In this document: in pieces, positions 1 to 8,556 of the stretch
Layout of the letters: each line of letters begins with the position of its first letter
Position numbering within the stretch: position 1 is the first letter of the stretch
Source of the DNA: CAZYXZ01 sp964651395
GTDB lineage: Bacteria; Actinomycetota; Actinomycetes; BP-191
NCBI GenBank assembly: GCA_964651395.1
Contig: CAZYXZ010000072.1
Coordinates: 1-17,523, forward strand
Length of the DNA: 17,523 nt
Reading direction: 5' to 3'
Made by a program: the position numbers and the translations under genes
Notes under the pieces: generated by a model
Databases searched by the model: none
The model's input: only the letters and a program-made list of their open reading frames with translations
Told to the model about the DNA's origin: nothing

Positions 1-708
1 ATGAAGCGCGAGTTCAAGGTCGAGGCGAACGTCGGCAAGCCGCAGGTCGCCTACCGCGAGACCGTGCGCAAGGCGGTCGAGAAGGTCGAGTACACCCACA
101 AGAAGCAGACCGGCGGCTCCGGCCAGTTCGCCAAGGTGCAGATCAACCTCGAGCCCTCGGGCGGCGACGGCGGCGGCTACGAGTTCGAGAACAAGGTCAC
201 CGGTGGCCGCATCCCCCGCGAGTACATCCCCGCGGTGGACGCCGGCTGCCAGGAGGCCATGGAGTTCGGCATCCTCGCCGGCTACCCGATGGTCGACGTC
301 AAGGTGACGCTGACCGACGGCGCGTACCACGAGGTCGACTCCTCGGAGCTGGCCTTCAAGATCGCCGGATCGATGGCGTTCAAGCAGGCGGCGCGCCAGG
401 CGAGCCCGGTCCTCATGGAGCCGATGATGGCCGTCGAGGTCACCACCCCCGAGGACTTCATGGGTGACGTGATCGGCGACCTCAACTCCCGCCGCGGCCA
501 GATCCAGTCCATGGAGCCGCGCGGCAACTCCAACATCGTCCGGGCCCTCGTGCCGCTGTCGGAGATGTTCGGCTACGCGACCGACCTGCGCTCCCGCACC
601 CAGGGTCGCGCGAGCTACTCCATGCAGTTCGAGCGGTACGACGAGGTCCCGGGCAACGTGGCCAAGGCGATCATCGAGAAGCGTCAGGGCAAGGACGAGA
701 CCAGCTAG
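1..708 (+). CDS. fusA: Elongation factor G, C-terminal part (5' end outside window)
   Basis: EF-G is the GTPase that drives tRNA-mRNA translocation on the ribosome. Only the last 235 residues are present, and the ATG at base 1 is an internal Met codon, not the start, because full-length EF-G is about 700 residues. Visible parts are domain IV (GGSGQFAKVQI at residues 38-48; the tip with H110 followed by EVDSSE) and domain V (from about L138, with TTPEDFMGDVIGDLNSRRG at 149-167). The G domain is missing because of the window edge. The gene ends in ...GKDETS with TAG, 65 bases before tuf. The identification is certain; nothing suggests a pseudogene. Confidence 0.98.
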   Translation: MKREFKVEANVGKPQVAYRETVRKAVEKVEYTHKKQTGGSGQFAKVQINLEPSGGDGGGYEFENKVTGGRIPREYIPAVDAGCQEAMEFGILAGYPMVDVKVTLTDGAYHEVDSSELAFKIAGSMAFKQAARQASPVLMEPMMAVEVTTPEDFMGDVIGDLNSRRGQIQSMEPRGNSNIVRALVPLSEMFGYATDLRSRTQGRASYSMQFERYDEVPGNVAKAIIEKRQGKDETS

Positions 709-773
709 ACCGGCTAGACCAACAGACCACTCACACACGAGTACGAGACAGAACGCGTCCAAGGAGGACAACG

Positions 774-1967
<1,194 letters not shown>

Positions 1968-2005
1968 CCGGTCAGTCAGCGATCCAGGACTAAGGAAGCC
2001 ACTTC

Positions 2006-2314
2006 ATGGCGGGACAGAAGATCCGCATCAGGCTCAAGGCCTACGACCACGAGGTCATCGACAGCTCGGCGCGCAAGATCGTCGAGACGGTGACGCGTAC
2101 TGGTGCGCAGGTCGCTGGGCCGGTGCCGCTGCCGACCGAGAAGAACGTCTACTGCGTGATCCGCTCTCCGCACAAGTACAAGGACTCGCGGGAGCACTTC
2201 GAGATGCGCACGCACAAGCGGCTCATCGACATCCTCGACCCGACGCCGAAGACGGTGGACTCGCTCATGCGACTCGACCTCCCGGCGGGCGTCGACATCG
2301 AGATCAAGCTGTAG
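2006..2314 (+). CDS. rpsJ: 30S ribosomal protein S10
   Basis: S10 sits in the head of the small subunit and, as NusE, also joins the NusB antitermination complex. The protein has 102 residues, the usual length, starting MAGQKIRIRLKAYDH and containing the conserved SPHKYKDSREHFEMRTHKR block (54-72) that forms the long ribosomal loop. ATG at 2006 has AAGGAAG (1992-1998) seven bases upstream. It is the first gene of the S10 cluster, only 38 bases after tuf. No separate promoter is evident in that gap, so transcription from the str side or from inside tuf is likely. Confidence 0.98.
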   Translation: MAGQKIRIRLKAYDHEVIDSSARKIVETVTRTGAQVAGPVPLPTEKNVYCVIRSPHKYKDSREHFEMRTHKRLIDILDPTPKTVDSLMRLDLPAGVDIEIKL

Positions 2315-2327
2315 GGGACCGACGGAC

Positions 2328-2993
2328 ATGGCCAAGACGATCAAGGGCATCCTGGGCGAGAAGCTCGGCATGACCCAGGTCTTCGACGAGTCGAACCGGG
2401 TCGTACCGGTGACGGTCGTCAAGGCTGGGCCGTGCGTGGTGACCCAGGTGCGCACGCCGGACAAGGACGGCTACTCCGCCGTCCAGCTCGCGTTCGGCGC
2501 CCGTGACCCGCGGAAGGTGAACAAGCCGACGCAGGGTCACTTCCGCGCGGCCGGGGTTCCCGCTCGACGCTTCATCCGCGAGCTGCGGACGACGGACGCC
2601 TCCGAGTACACCGTCGGCCAGGAGCTGACCGCCGACATCTTCGAGGCCGGCACCAAGGTCGACGTCACGGCGACCAGCCGGGGCAAGGGCTACGCCGGTG
2701 TGATGAAGCGGCACAACTTCAAGGGCCTGGGCGCCGGCCACGGCGTCCAGCGCAAGCACCGCTCGCCGGGTTCGATCGGCGCCTGCGCGACCCCGTCCCG
2801 CGTCTTCAAGGGCGTGAAGATGGCCGGCCGCATGGGCAACGAGAAGGTCACCACGCTCGGCCTCACGCTGCACGCGGTCGACGTCGAGCAGGGCCTGTTC
2901 CTGATCAAGGGAGCGGTGCCCGGCCCGAACGGCGGCCTGGTCGTCATCCGCACCGCGGTGAAGAGCAAGACCCCGAAGGCGGTGCGTTCATGA
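2328..2993 (+). CDS. rplC: 50S ribosomal protein L3
   Basis: L3 is an early-assembly large-subunit protein whose long loop reaches towards the peptidyl transferase centre. The 221-residue protein starts MAKTIKGILGEKLGMTQVFD, and the conserved loop lies around 119-170, with PGSIG at 147-151 followed by the KMAGRMG segment. The ATG is 13 bases after the rpsJ stop, with AGGGGA (2313-2318) overlapping that stop as ribosome binding site. The end overlaps rplD by 4 bases (ATGA), which implies translational coupling. Length and sequence are typical. Confidence 0.98.
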   Translation: MAKTIKGILGEKLGMTQVFDESNRVVPVTVVKAGPCVVTQVRTPDKDGYSAVQLAFGARDPRKVNKPTQGHFRAAGVPARRFIRELRTTDASEYTVGQELTADIFEAGTKVDVTATSRGKGYAGVMKRHNFKGLGAGHGVQRKHRSPGSIGACATPSRVFKGVKMAGRMGNEKVTTLGLTLHAVDVEQGLFLIKGAVPGPNGGLVVIRTAVKSKTPKAVRS

Positions 2994-3742
2994 CCACGCT
3001 CTCGGTCCACGGCGGCACCGGCACGGTGGAGCTGCCCGCAGAGATCTTCGACGTCACGGCGAACGTGCCGCTCATGCACCAGGTGGTGGTCGCGCAGCTC
3101 GCGGCCGCCCGCCAGGGCACGCACTCGACGAAGACGCGCGGCGAGGTCCGCGGTGGTGGCGCCAAGCCGTACAAGCAGAAGGGCACGGGTCGCGCCCGTC
3201 AGGGCTCGATCCGCGCGCCGCAGTACGCCGGCGGCGGCATCGTGCACGGCCCGAAGCCGCGGGACTACTCGCAGCGGACGCCGAAGAAGATGAAGGCCGC
3301 CGCGCTGCGCGGCGCCCTCTCCGACCGCGCCCGGTCCGGCAAGGTGCACGTGGTCGCGAACCTCATCGTCGGTGACGAGCCGTCGACGAAGCGCGCGACG
3401 ACGGCGCTCGCCGCGCTCGAGCTCGGCCGCAACCTGCTGGTGATCTGCGACCGGGTCGACGTGCTGACCTGGAAGAGCCTGCGCAACGTGCCGCAGGTGC
3501 ACCTGCTCGCGCCGGACCAGCTCAACACCTACGACGTGCTGTGCAGCGACGACGTCGTGTTCACCGAGGGTGCGCTGGCGACGTTCCTGGCCGGGGCCCC
3601 GAAGGGCAAGGGCGCGAAGGCGGTCGCCCGGTCCTCCGAGGTCGTCGAGGCCGAGGTTCCCGCGGAAGCCCCCGCGGAGGCAGAGGTCGTCGCCGAGGCG
3701 ACGGCCGAGGCTCCCGCTGAGTCTGAGGGTGGTGCCGAGTGA
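2990..3742 (+). CDS. rplD: 50S ribosomal protein L4 with Ala/Glu-rich C-terminal tail
   Basis: L4 lines the peptide exit tunnel; in E. coli it also represses the S10 operon. Residues 1 to about 201 are the normal core, with the tunnel loop STKTRGEVRGGGAKPYKQKGTGRARQGS at about 46-73. Residues from about 202 to 250 are an added low-complexity tail: a short basic stretch (KGKGAK), then repeats built from Ala, Glu, Val and Pro. Bacterial L4 is usually near 200-225 residues, so the tail is unusual. The ATG overlaps the rplC stop (ATGA), and the end overlaps rplW (GTGA). The tail resembles the one on S3 in this window. Confidence 0.97.
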   Translation: MTTLSVHGGTGTVELPAEIFDVTANVPLMHQVVVAQLAAARQGTHSTKTRGEVRGGGAKPYKQKGTGRARQGSIRAPQYAGGGIVHGPKPRDYSQRTPKKMKAAALRGALSDRARSGKVHVVANLIVGDEPSTKRATTALAALELGRNLLVICDRVDVLTWKSLRNVPQVHLLAPDQLNTYDVLCSDDVVFTEGALATFLAGAPKGKGAKAVARSSEVVEAEVPAEAPAEAEVVAEATAEAPAESEGGAE

Positions 3743-4035
3743 TCCCCGACCCGCGGGACGTGATCGTGCGTCCGGTCATCTCCGAGAAGAGCTACGGGCT
3801 CCTCGACGAGAACAAGTACACGTTCCTGGTCGACCCCGAGGCGAACAAGACGCAGATCAAGATCGCCGTGGAGCAGATCTTCAACGTCACGGTGATCTCG
3901 GTGAACACCGCGAACCGCAAGGGCAAGCGCAAGCGCACCCGCACCGGCTTCGGCTCCCGCAAGGACACCAAGCGGGCGATCGTGAGCCTCAAGGACGGGG
4001 ACCGCATCGAGATCTTCGGAGGGCCGGGCCTCTAA
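3739..4035 (+). CDS. rplW: 50S ribosomal protein L23
   Basis: L23 lies at the tunnel exit and is the docking site for trigger factor and SRP. It has 98 residues, beginning with GTG (MIPDPRDVIVRPVISEKSYGLL). The central NRKGKRKRTRTGFGSRKDTKRA segment is the basic rRNA-binding extension, and the C-terminus IEIFGGPGL is typical. The start GTGA overlaps the rplD stop by 4 bases, and the stop TAA shares its last base with the rplB start (TAATG), so translation is probably coupled on both sides. Confidence 0.98.
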   Translation: MIPDPRDVIVRPVISEKSYGLLDENKYTFLVDPEANKTQIKIAVEQIFNVTVISVNTANRKGKRKRTRTGFGSRKDTKRAIVSLKDGDRIEIFGGPGL

Positions 4036-4865
4036 TGGGTATCCGCAAGTACAAGCCGACGACGCCGGGCCGTCGTGGTTCGAGCGTGGCCGACTTCGTC
4101 GAGATCACGCGCGACACGCCGGAGAAGTCGCTGGTCCGCCCGCTGCACAGCAAGGGCGGCCGCAACGCACACGGCCGGGTCACCACGCGCCACCAGGGTG
4201 GCGGCCACAAGCGTGCCTACCGGGTCATCGACTTCCGCCGGAACAAGGACGGCGTGCCGGCCAAGGTCGCGCACATCGAGTACGACCCCAACCGCACGGC
4301 GCGCATCGCCCTGCTGCACTACGCCGACGGCGAGAAGCGCTACATCATCGCGCCGAACCGGCTCAACCAGGGCGACACCGTCGTCAGCGGCCCGTCCTCG
4401 GACATCAAGCCCGGCAACGCGCTGCCGCTGCGCAACATCCCGGTCGGTACGACGATCCACGCGATCGAGCTTCGGCCCGGAGGTGGCGCGAAGATCGCCC
4501 GCAGCGCCGGCTCGAGCGTCCAGCTGGTCGCGAAGGACGGGCCCTACGCGCAGCTGCGCATGCCGTCCGGCGAGATCCGCAACGTCGACCTGCGCTGCCG
4601 CGCCACGGTCGGCGAGGTCGGCAACGCCGAGCAGTCGAACATCAACTGGGGCAAGGCCGGCCGCATGCGCTGGAAGGGCAAGCGCCCGACCGTCCGCGGC
4701 GTCGCCATGAACCCGGTCGACCACCCGCACGGTGGTGGTGAGGGCAAGACCTCCGGTGGCCGCCACCCGACCACCCCCTGGGGCAAGCCCGAGGGCCGTA
4801 CCCGCCGTCACAAGCCGAGCGACGCGCTCATCGTGCGCCGCCGTCGTACGAACAAGAAGCGTTAG
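4035..4865 (+). CDS. rplB: 50S ribosomal protein L2
   Basis: L2 is needed for subunit joining and supports the peptidyl transferase centre. The protein has 276 residues, the usual size. It starts MGIRKYKPTTPGRRGSSV and contains the family signature HPHGGGEGK at 230-238; the first of these histidines corresponds to the functionally important His of E. coli L2 (His229). The ATG at 4035 was chosen over upstream in-frame codons because it matches the conserved N-terminus and overlaps the rplW stop as TAATG. The upstream frame extension runs inside rplD and is not real. Confidence 0.98.
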   Translation: MGIRKYKPTTPGRRGSSVADFVEITRDTPEKSLVRPLHSKGGRNAHGRVTTRHQGGGHKRAYRVIDFRRNKDGVPAKVAHIEYDPNRTARIALLHYADGEKRYIIAPNRLNQGDTVVSGPSSDIKPGNALPLRNIPVGTTIHAIELRPGGGAKIARSAGSSVQLVAKDGPYAQLRMPSGEIRNVDLRCRATVGEVGNAEQSNINWGKAGRMRWKGKRPTVRGVAMNPVDHPHGGGEGKTSGGRHPTTPWGKPEGRTRRHKPSDALIVRRRRTNKKR

Positions 4866-4876
4866 GACACGTCGAC

Positions 4877-5158
4877 ATGCCGCGCAGCCTGAAGAAGGGC
4901 CCCTTCGTGGACGGCCACCTGCTCAAGAAGGTGGACGACCAGAACAGCAAGGGCACCAAGAACGTGATCAAGACCTGGTCGCGTCGTTCGACGGTGATCC
5001 CGGACATGCTCGGTCACACCATCGCCGTGCACGACGGGCGCAAGCACGTCCCCGTGTTCATCACCGAGGGCATGGTCGGCCACAAGCTCGGCGAGTTCGC
5101 GCTGACCCGCACGTTCCGCGGCCACATCAAGGACGAGCGGAGGGCGCGCCGTGCCTGA
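4877..5158 (+). CDS. rpsS: 30S ribosomal protein S19
   Basis: S19 forms a complex with S13 in the head of the small subunit and contacts the A-site finger. It has 93 residues, with the classic start MPRSLKKGPFVDGHLLKKV and the motif RRSTVIPDMLGHTIAVHDGRKHVPVFI. It is 11 bases after rplB with only a weak ribosome binding site (AGGA in the rplB stop region). Its 3' end overlaps rplV by 8 bases, with the rplV Shine-Dalgarno inside rpsS. Confidence 0.98.
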   Translation: MPRSLKKGPFVDGHLLKKVDDQNSKGTKNVIKTWSRRSTVIPDMLGHTIAVHDGRKHVPVFITEGMVGHKLGEFALTRTFRGHIKDERRARRA

Positions 5159-5507
5159 GCAGCCCGGTGCCAAGGCCGTGGCGCGCTTCGTGCGCGTCAC
5201 GCCGATGAAGGCACGCCGCGTCGTGGACATGATCCGCGGCCTGCCCGCCGACGAGGCACAGCGCATCCTGCGCTTCGCCCCGCAGGCGGCCAGCGAGACG
5301 GTCGGCAAGGTGCTGGCCAGCGCCGTCGCCAACGCCGAGCACAACGAGCGTCTGGACCCGGACACGCTCTGGGTCAAGGCCGCGTACGTCGACGAGGGTC
5401 CGACCCTCAAGCGGTTCCGCCCGCGGGCCCAGGGTCGCGCGTACCGGATCCGCAAGCGCACCAGCCACATCACGGTGGAAGTCGAGTCAAGGGAAGGGAC
5501 CCGATAG
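5151..5507 (+). CDS. rplV: 50S ribosomal protein L22
   Basis: L22 reaches into the exit tunnel with a long beta-hairpin and takes part in macrolide sensitivity. It has 118 residues, with core VRVTPMKARRVVDMIRG near 14-30 and the hairpin region around 80-98 (AAYVDEGPTLKRFRPRAQGRAYRI). The GTG start at 5151 lies 7 bases after CGGAGGG (5138-5143) and overlaps rpsS by 8 bases. The stop TAG shares its last base with the rpsC GTG. Length and sequence are ordinary. Confidence 0.97.
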   Translation: MPEQPGAKAVARFVRVTPMKARRVVDMIRGLPADEAQRILRFAPQAASETVGKVLASAVANAEHNERLDPDTLWVKAAYVDEGPTLKRFRPRAQGRAYRIRKRTSHITVEVESREGTR

Positions 5508-6394
5508 TGGGCCAGAAGGTCAACCCCTACGGATTCCGTCTCGGGATCACCACCGAGTGGAAGTCCCGCTGGTACGCGGACAAGGACTACGCCGCGTACG
5601 TGAAGGAAGACGTCGCCATCCGTCGCCTCATGACCAAGGGCATGGAGCGCGCCGGCATCTCCCGCGTGGACATCGAGCGCACCCGTGAGCGGGTCCGCGT
5701 CGACATCCACACCGCTCGCCCCGGCATCGTCATCGGCCGGCGCGGCGCGGAGGCCGACCGCATCCGTGGCGACCTCGAGAAGCTCACCGGCAAGCAGGTG
5801 CAGCTCAACATCCTCGAGGTCAAGAACCCGGAGATCGACGCGCAGCTCGTCGCGCAGGGCGTCGCGGAGCAGCTGTCCTCCCGCGTGTCCTTCCGCCGCG
5901 CCATGCGCAAGGCGATGCAGAGCGCGATGAAGAACGGCGCCAAGGGCATCCGGGTGCAGTGCGCCGGCCGCCTCGGTGGCGCCGAGATGAGCCGCAGCGA
6001 GTTCTACCGCGAGGGCCGCGTTCCCCTGCACACGCTGCGCGCCAACATCGACTACGGCCAGTACGAGGCCCGCACGACCTTCGGCCGGATCGGTGTGAAG
6101 GTCTGGATCTACAAGGGCGACATCGTGCAGAGCCGGGCGGAGCGCGAGGCCACGGCCAACGCGATCCGCCAGTCCCAGGCCCTCGCCCGCCGCCCCGCCA
6201 AGAAGGGCACCCGGGCCGCTGCGGCTGCTGCACCGGTCGCCGAGGTCGAGGCACCGCCGGTCGAGGAGATCGAGACCCCCGCCGTCGAGGTCGAGGCGCC
6301 GGCTGAGGTCGTCGCCGAGGCCACGCCCGAGGCCGTCGCCGAGACGGCACCAGTCACCGAGGAGGTTGCTGATGTTGATCCCTCGGAGGGTTAA
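5507..6394 (+). CDS. rpsC: 30S ribosomal protein S3 with acidic Ala/Glu-rich C-terminal tail
   Basis: S3 lies at the mRNA entry of the small subunit and contributes to mRNA unwinding. The protein has 295 residues. The N-terminus is MGQKVNPYGFRLGITTEWKS, the KH domain carries IGRRG (76-80), and the C-terminal S3 domain (about 120-210) includes GRLGGAEMSRSEFYREGRVPLHTLRA. After about residue 225 comes a basic linker, then a run of six alanines (237-242) and an acidic Ala/Glu/Val/Pro tail to 295. Actinobacterial S3 often has extra tail, but E. coli S3 is about 233 residues. GTG starts on the last base of the rplV stop, with GGGAAGGGA (5491-5499) as binding site. Confidence 0.98.
   Translation: MGQKVNPYGFRLGITTEWKSRWYADKDYAAYVKEDVAIRRLMTKGMERAGISRVDIERTRERVRVDIHTARPGIVIGRRGAEADRIRGDLEKLTGKQVQLNILEVKNPEIDAQLVAQGVAEQLSSRVSFRRAMRKAMQSAMKNGAKGIRVQCAGRLGGAEMSRSEFYREGRVPLHTLRANIDYGQYEARTTFGRIGVKVWIYKGDIVQSRAEREATANAIRQSQALARRPAKKGTRAAAAAAPVAEVEAPPVEEIETPAVEVEAPAEVVAEATPEAVAETAPVTEEVADVDPSEG
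6359..6365 (+). promoter_or_regulatory. Shine-Dalgarno for rplP inside the rpsC tail
   Basis: GAGGAGG lies 6 bases before the ATG at 6372 and inside the codons for the end of S3. It decides the rplP start: the in-frame TTG at 6366 touches this site and cannot use it, while ATG gives the conserved L16 N-terminus MLIPRRVKHRKQH. Confidence 0.9.
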
Positions 6395-6788
6395 GCACCG
6401 CAAGCAGCACCACCCCGACCGGGGCGGCGCTGCCAAGGGCGGCACCAAGGTCACGTTCGGCGAGTACGGCATCCAGGCGCTGGAGTCGGCGTACGTCACG
6501 AACCGGCAGATCGAGTCGGCTCGTATCGCCATGACCCGGCACATCAAGCGTGGCGGCAAGGTGTGGATCAACATCTACCCGGACCGCCCGCTGACCAAGA
6601 AGCCGGCCGAGACCCGCATGGGGTCCGGCAAGGGCTCGCCGGAGTGGTGGATCGCCAACATCAAGCCGGGCCGCGTCATGTTCGAGCTGGCCGGCGTGCC
6701 CGAGCCGATCGCCCAGGAGGCGCTTCGCCGTGCCATGCACAAGCTTCCGATGAAGTGCCGGTTCGTCCGGCGCGAGGTGGGTGACTGA
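6372..6788 (+). CDS. rplP: 50S ribosomal protein L16
   Basis: L16 helps organise the A-site tRNA region of the large subunit and joins late in assembly. It has 138 residues, the family length, starting MLIPRRVKHRKQHHPDRGG and containing RMGSGKGSPEWW near 80-91. That RMG motif is where the E. coli protein carries a hydroxylated arginine; modification here is unknown. It overlaps the last 23 bases of rpsC in another frame. Its stop shares a base with the rpmC ATG (TGATG). Confidence 0.98.
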   Translation: MLIPRRVKHRKQHHPDRGGAAKGGTKVTFGEYGIQALESAYVTNRQIESARIAMTRHIKRGGKVWINIYPDRPLTKKPAETRMGSGKGSPEWWIANIKPGRVMFELAGVPEPIAQEALRRAMHKLPMKCRFVRREVGD

Positions 6789-7006
6789 TGGCGACTGCTG
6801 AGGACCTCCGCGCCCTGGCTGAGGACGAGCTGCTCCTGAAGCTCAAGGAAGCCAAGGAGGAGCTGTTCAACCTCCGCTTCCAGGTGGCCACCGGTCAGCT
6901 GGACAACAACCGCCGGCTGCAGCTCGTACGCCGGGACATCGCCCGTATCTACACGGTGATGCGTGAGCGCGAGCTCGCCGCCATCGCCGTGGGCGGCGGT
7001 GCGTGA
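6788..7006 (+). CDS. rpmC: 50S ribosomal protein L29
   Basis: L29 is a small helical protein next to the tunnel exit, near L23. It has 72 residues made of two long helices, with the signature KEELFNLRFQVATGQLDNNRRL (about 23-44) and RRDIARIYTVMRERE (about 48-62). The ATG follows the rplP stop as TGATG. The end meets rpsQ as TGATG too. Length is typical for bacteria. Confidence 0.97.
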   Translation: MATAEDLRALAEDELLLKLKEAKEELFNLRFQVATGQLDNNRRLQLVRRDIARIYTVMRERELAAIAVGGGA

Positions 7007-7284
7007 TGGGAGACACCGTGAGTGACACCGACGCCAGGAACTTCCGCAAGATCCGGGAGGGCCTGGTGGTCAGCGACAAGATGACCAAGACGGTCGTGGT
7101 CGAGGTCGAGGACCGGGTCCAGCACCCGCTCTACGGCAAGACCATGCGCCGGACCAACCGGCTCAAGGCGCACGACGAGGCCGGCACCGCCGGTGTCGGC
7201 GACCGCGTCCGGCTGATGGAGACCCGCCCCGTTTCGAAGTCGAAGCGCTGGCGCGTCGTGGAGATCGTGGAGAAGGCCAAGTGA
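7006..7284 (+). CDS. rpsQ: 30S ribosomal protein S17
   Basis: S17 is a primary 16S rRNA binding protein needed for early small-subunit assembly. The OB-fold core is clear: REGLVVSDKMTKTVVVEVED, then HPLYGKTMRRTNRLKAHDE and the conserved end RWRVVEIVEKAK. The N-terminus is uncertain. ATG at 7006 couples to the rpmC stop (TGATG) and gives 92 residues. GTG at 7018 has a better binding site (GGGAG, 7008-7012, spacer 5) and gives 88 residues. The first residues are poorly conserved, so sequence alone does not decide. The 3' end overlaps rplN by 4 bases, joining the S10 and spc clusters. Confidence 0.95.
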   Translation: MGDTVSDTDARNFRKIREGLVVSDKMTKTVVVEVEDRVQHPLYGKTMRRTNRLKAHDEAGTAGVGDRVRLMETRPVSKSKRWRVVEIVEKAK

Positions 7285-7649
7285 TTCAGCAGGAGTCGCG
7301 GCTGCGCGTCGCCGACAACACGGGTGCCAAGGAGATCCTCTGCATCCGCGTGCTCGGCGGCTCCGGGCGTCGTTACGCGCGCATCGGCGACATCATCGTG
7401 GGCACGGTCAAGGACGCTCTCCCGGGCGCCGGGGTGAAGCGCGGTGACGTCGTCAAGGCGGTCGTCGTGCGCACCAAGAAGGAGAAGCGCCGTCCGGACG
7501 GCTCCTACATCCGCTTCGACGAGAACGCCGCGGTGCTGATCAAGGACGGCGGCGACCCGCGAGGCACGCGCATCTTCGGCCCGGTCGGCCGCGAGCTGCG
7601 CGAGAAGAAGTTCATGAAGATCATTTCGCTCGCGCCGGAGGTGCTCTAG
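7281..7649 (+). CDS. rplN: 50S ribosomal protein L14
   Basis: L14 lies at the subunit interface, forms part of bridge B5/B8, and is the binding site of the silencing factor RsfS. It has 122 residues, exactly the family length, starting MIQQESRLRVADNTGAKEILCIRVLGG. The GTG start overlaps the rpsQ stop (GTGA). This is normally the first gene of the spc operon; here no gap or promoter separates it from the S10 cluster, so both are probably read together. Confidence 0.98.
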   Translation: MIQQESRLRVADNTGAKEILCIRVLGGSGRRYARIGDIIVGTVKDALPGAGVKRGDVVKAVVVRTKKEKRRPDGSYIRFDENAAVLIKDGGDPRGTRIFGPVGRELREKKFMKIISLAPEVL

Positions 7650-7651
7650 CC

Positions 7652-7969
7652 ATGAACGTCCGCAAGGGCGACAAGGTCCGGGTCATCTCGGGCAAGGACC
7701 GCGGCCTCGAAGGGCGCGTCATCCAGGCCTTCCCGACCCGTGACCTGGTGCTGGTCGAGGGCGCGAACCGCGTCAAGAAGCACACCAAGATCACCACCAC
7801 GACGCGTGGGGCCCAGTCCGGCGGCATCGTGACCCAGGAGGCGCCGGTGCACGTCAGCAACGTGCAGGTCGTGTGCCCGGGCTGCGGCAAGCCGTCCCGG
7901 CTCGGCCACTCGCGCGACGAGGCCGGCCGCTCCACCCGCGTCTGCAAGCGCTGCGGCGCGGACGTCTGA
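7652..7969 (+). CDS. rplX: 50S ribosomal protein L24, four-cysteine form
   Basis: L24 is an assembly initiator for the large subunit. It has 105 residues: a KOW domain at the start (RKGDKVRVISGKDRGLEGRV, 4-23) and a C-terminal segment with C75-x2-C78 and C98-x2-C101, which looks able to bind zinc. E. coli L24 lacks these cysteines, although many other bacteria have them. The ATG is 2 bases after rplN, with GGAGG (7637-7641) 10 bases upstream. It overlaps no neighbour; rplE follows after 9 bases. Confidence 0.97.
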   Translation: MNVRKGDKVRVISGKDRGLEGRVIQAFPTRDLVLVEGANRVKKHTKITTTTRGAQSGGIVTQEAPVHVSNVQVVCPGCGKPSRLGHSRDEAGRSTRVCKRCGADV

Positions 7970-7978
7970 GAGGCATAG

Positions 7979-8554
7979 ATGACTGCGACTACCGAAACTC
8001 CAGCCCGGGTTAGCCCCCGGCTGCAGGCGCGCTACCGCGAGGAGATCGTCCCCGCGCTGCGCGAGCAGTTCGCCTTCTCGAACATCATGCAGGTGCCTGG
8101 TGTGACGAAGGTCGTCGTCAACATGGGCGTCGGCGAGGCGGCCAAGGACGCGAAGCTGATCGAGGGTGCGGTGCGGGACCTGACCGCCATCACCGGCCAG
8201 CGCCCCGCCGTCGTCAAGGCTAAGAAGTCCATCGCGCAGTTCAAGCTGCGCGAGGGCATGCAGATCGGCGCTAAGGTGACCCTCCGCGGCGACCGCATGT
8301 GGGAGTTCCTCGACCGGCTCGTATCGGTCGCGCTGCCGCGCATCCGTGACTTCCGCGGCCTCTCGCCGCAGCAGTTCGACGGGCACGGCAACTACACGTT
8401 CGGCGTCACCGAGCAGTCGATCTTCCATGAGATCGACTACGACAAGATCGACCGCACCCGTGGCATGGACATCACCGTCGTGACCACGGCCTCGACCGAC
8501 GACGAGGGCCGGGCGCTGCTGCGCCAGCTCGGCTTCCCGTTCAAGGAGTCCTAG
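7979..8554 (+). CDS. rplE: 50S ribosomal protein L5
   Basis: L5 binds 5S rRNA and contacts P-site tRNA and S13. It has 191 residues, slightly longer than the usual 179-187 because of a short variable N-terminus (TATTETPARVSPRLQ) before the conserved RYREEIVPALREQF. Family motifs include MQVPGVTKVVVNMGVGEA and FRGLSPQQFDGHGNYTFGVTEQ. The ATG has GAGAGG (7968-7973) five bases upstream, overlapping the rplX stop. The next gene starts 3 bases after its stop. Confidence 0.98.
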   Translation: MTATTETPARVSPRLQARYREEIVPALREQFAFSNIMQVPGVTKVVVNMGVGEAAKDAKLIEGAVRDLTAITGQRPAVVKAKKSIAQFKLREGMQIGAKVTLRGDRMWEFLDRLVSVALPRIRDFRGLSPQQFDGHGNYTFGVTEQSIFHEIDYDKIDRTRGMDITVVTTASTDDEGRALLRQLGFPFKES

Positions 8555-8556
8555 AG

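Noticed and set aside
696..718. Direct repeat GCTAGACC around the fusA stop
   Set aside because: Two 8-base copies side by side are too short to mean anything; no other element is linked to them.
1968..2005. Terminator or S10 promoter between tuf and rpsJ
   Set aside because: The 38-base gap has no stem longer than 4 bp and no convincing promoter boxes.
4862..6574. A 570-codon open frame on the minus strand across rpsS-rplV-rpsC-rplP
   Set aside because: It is a mirror of strongly G/C-biased codons on the + strand. It covers four certain genes, its protein is low-complexity and matches no family I know.
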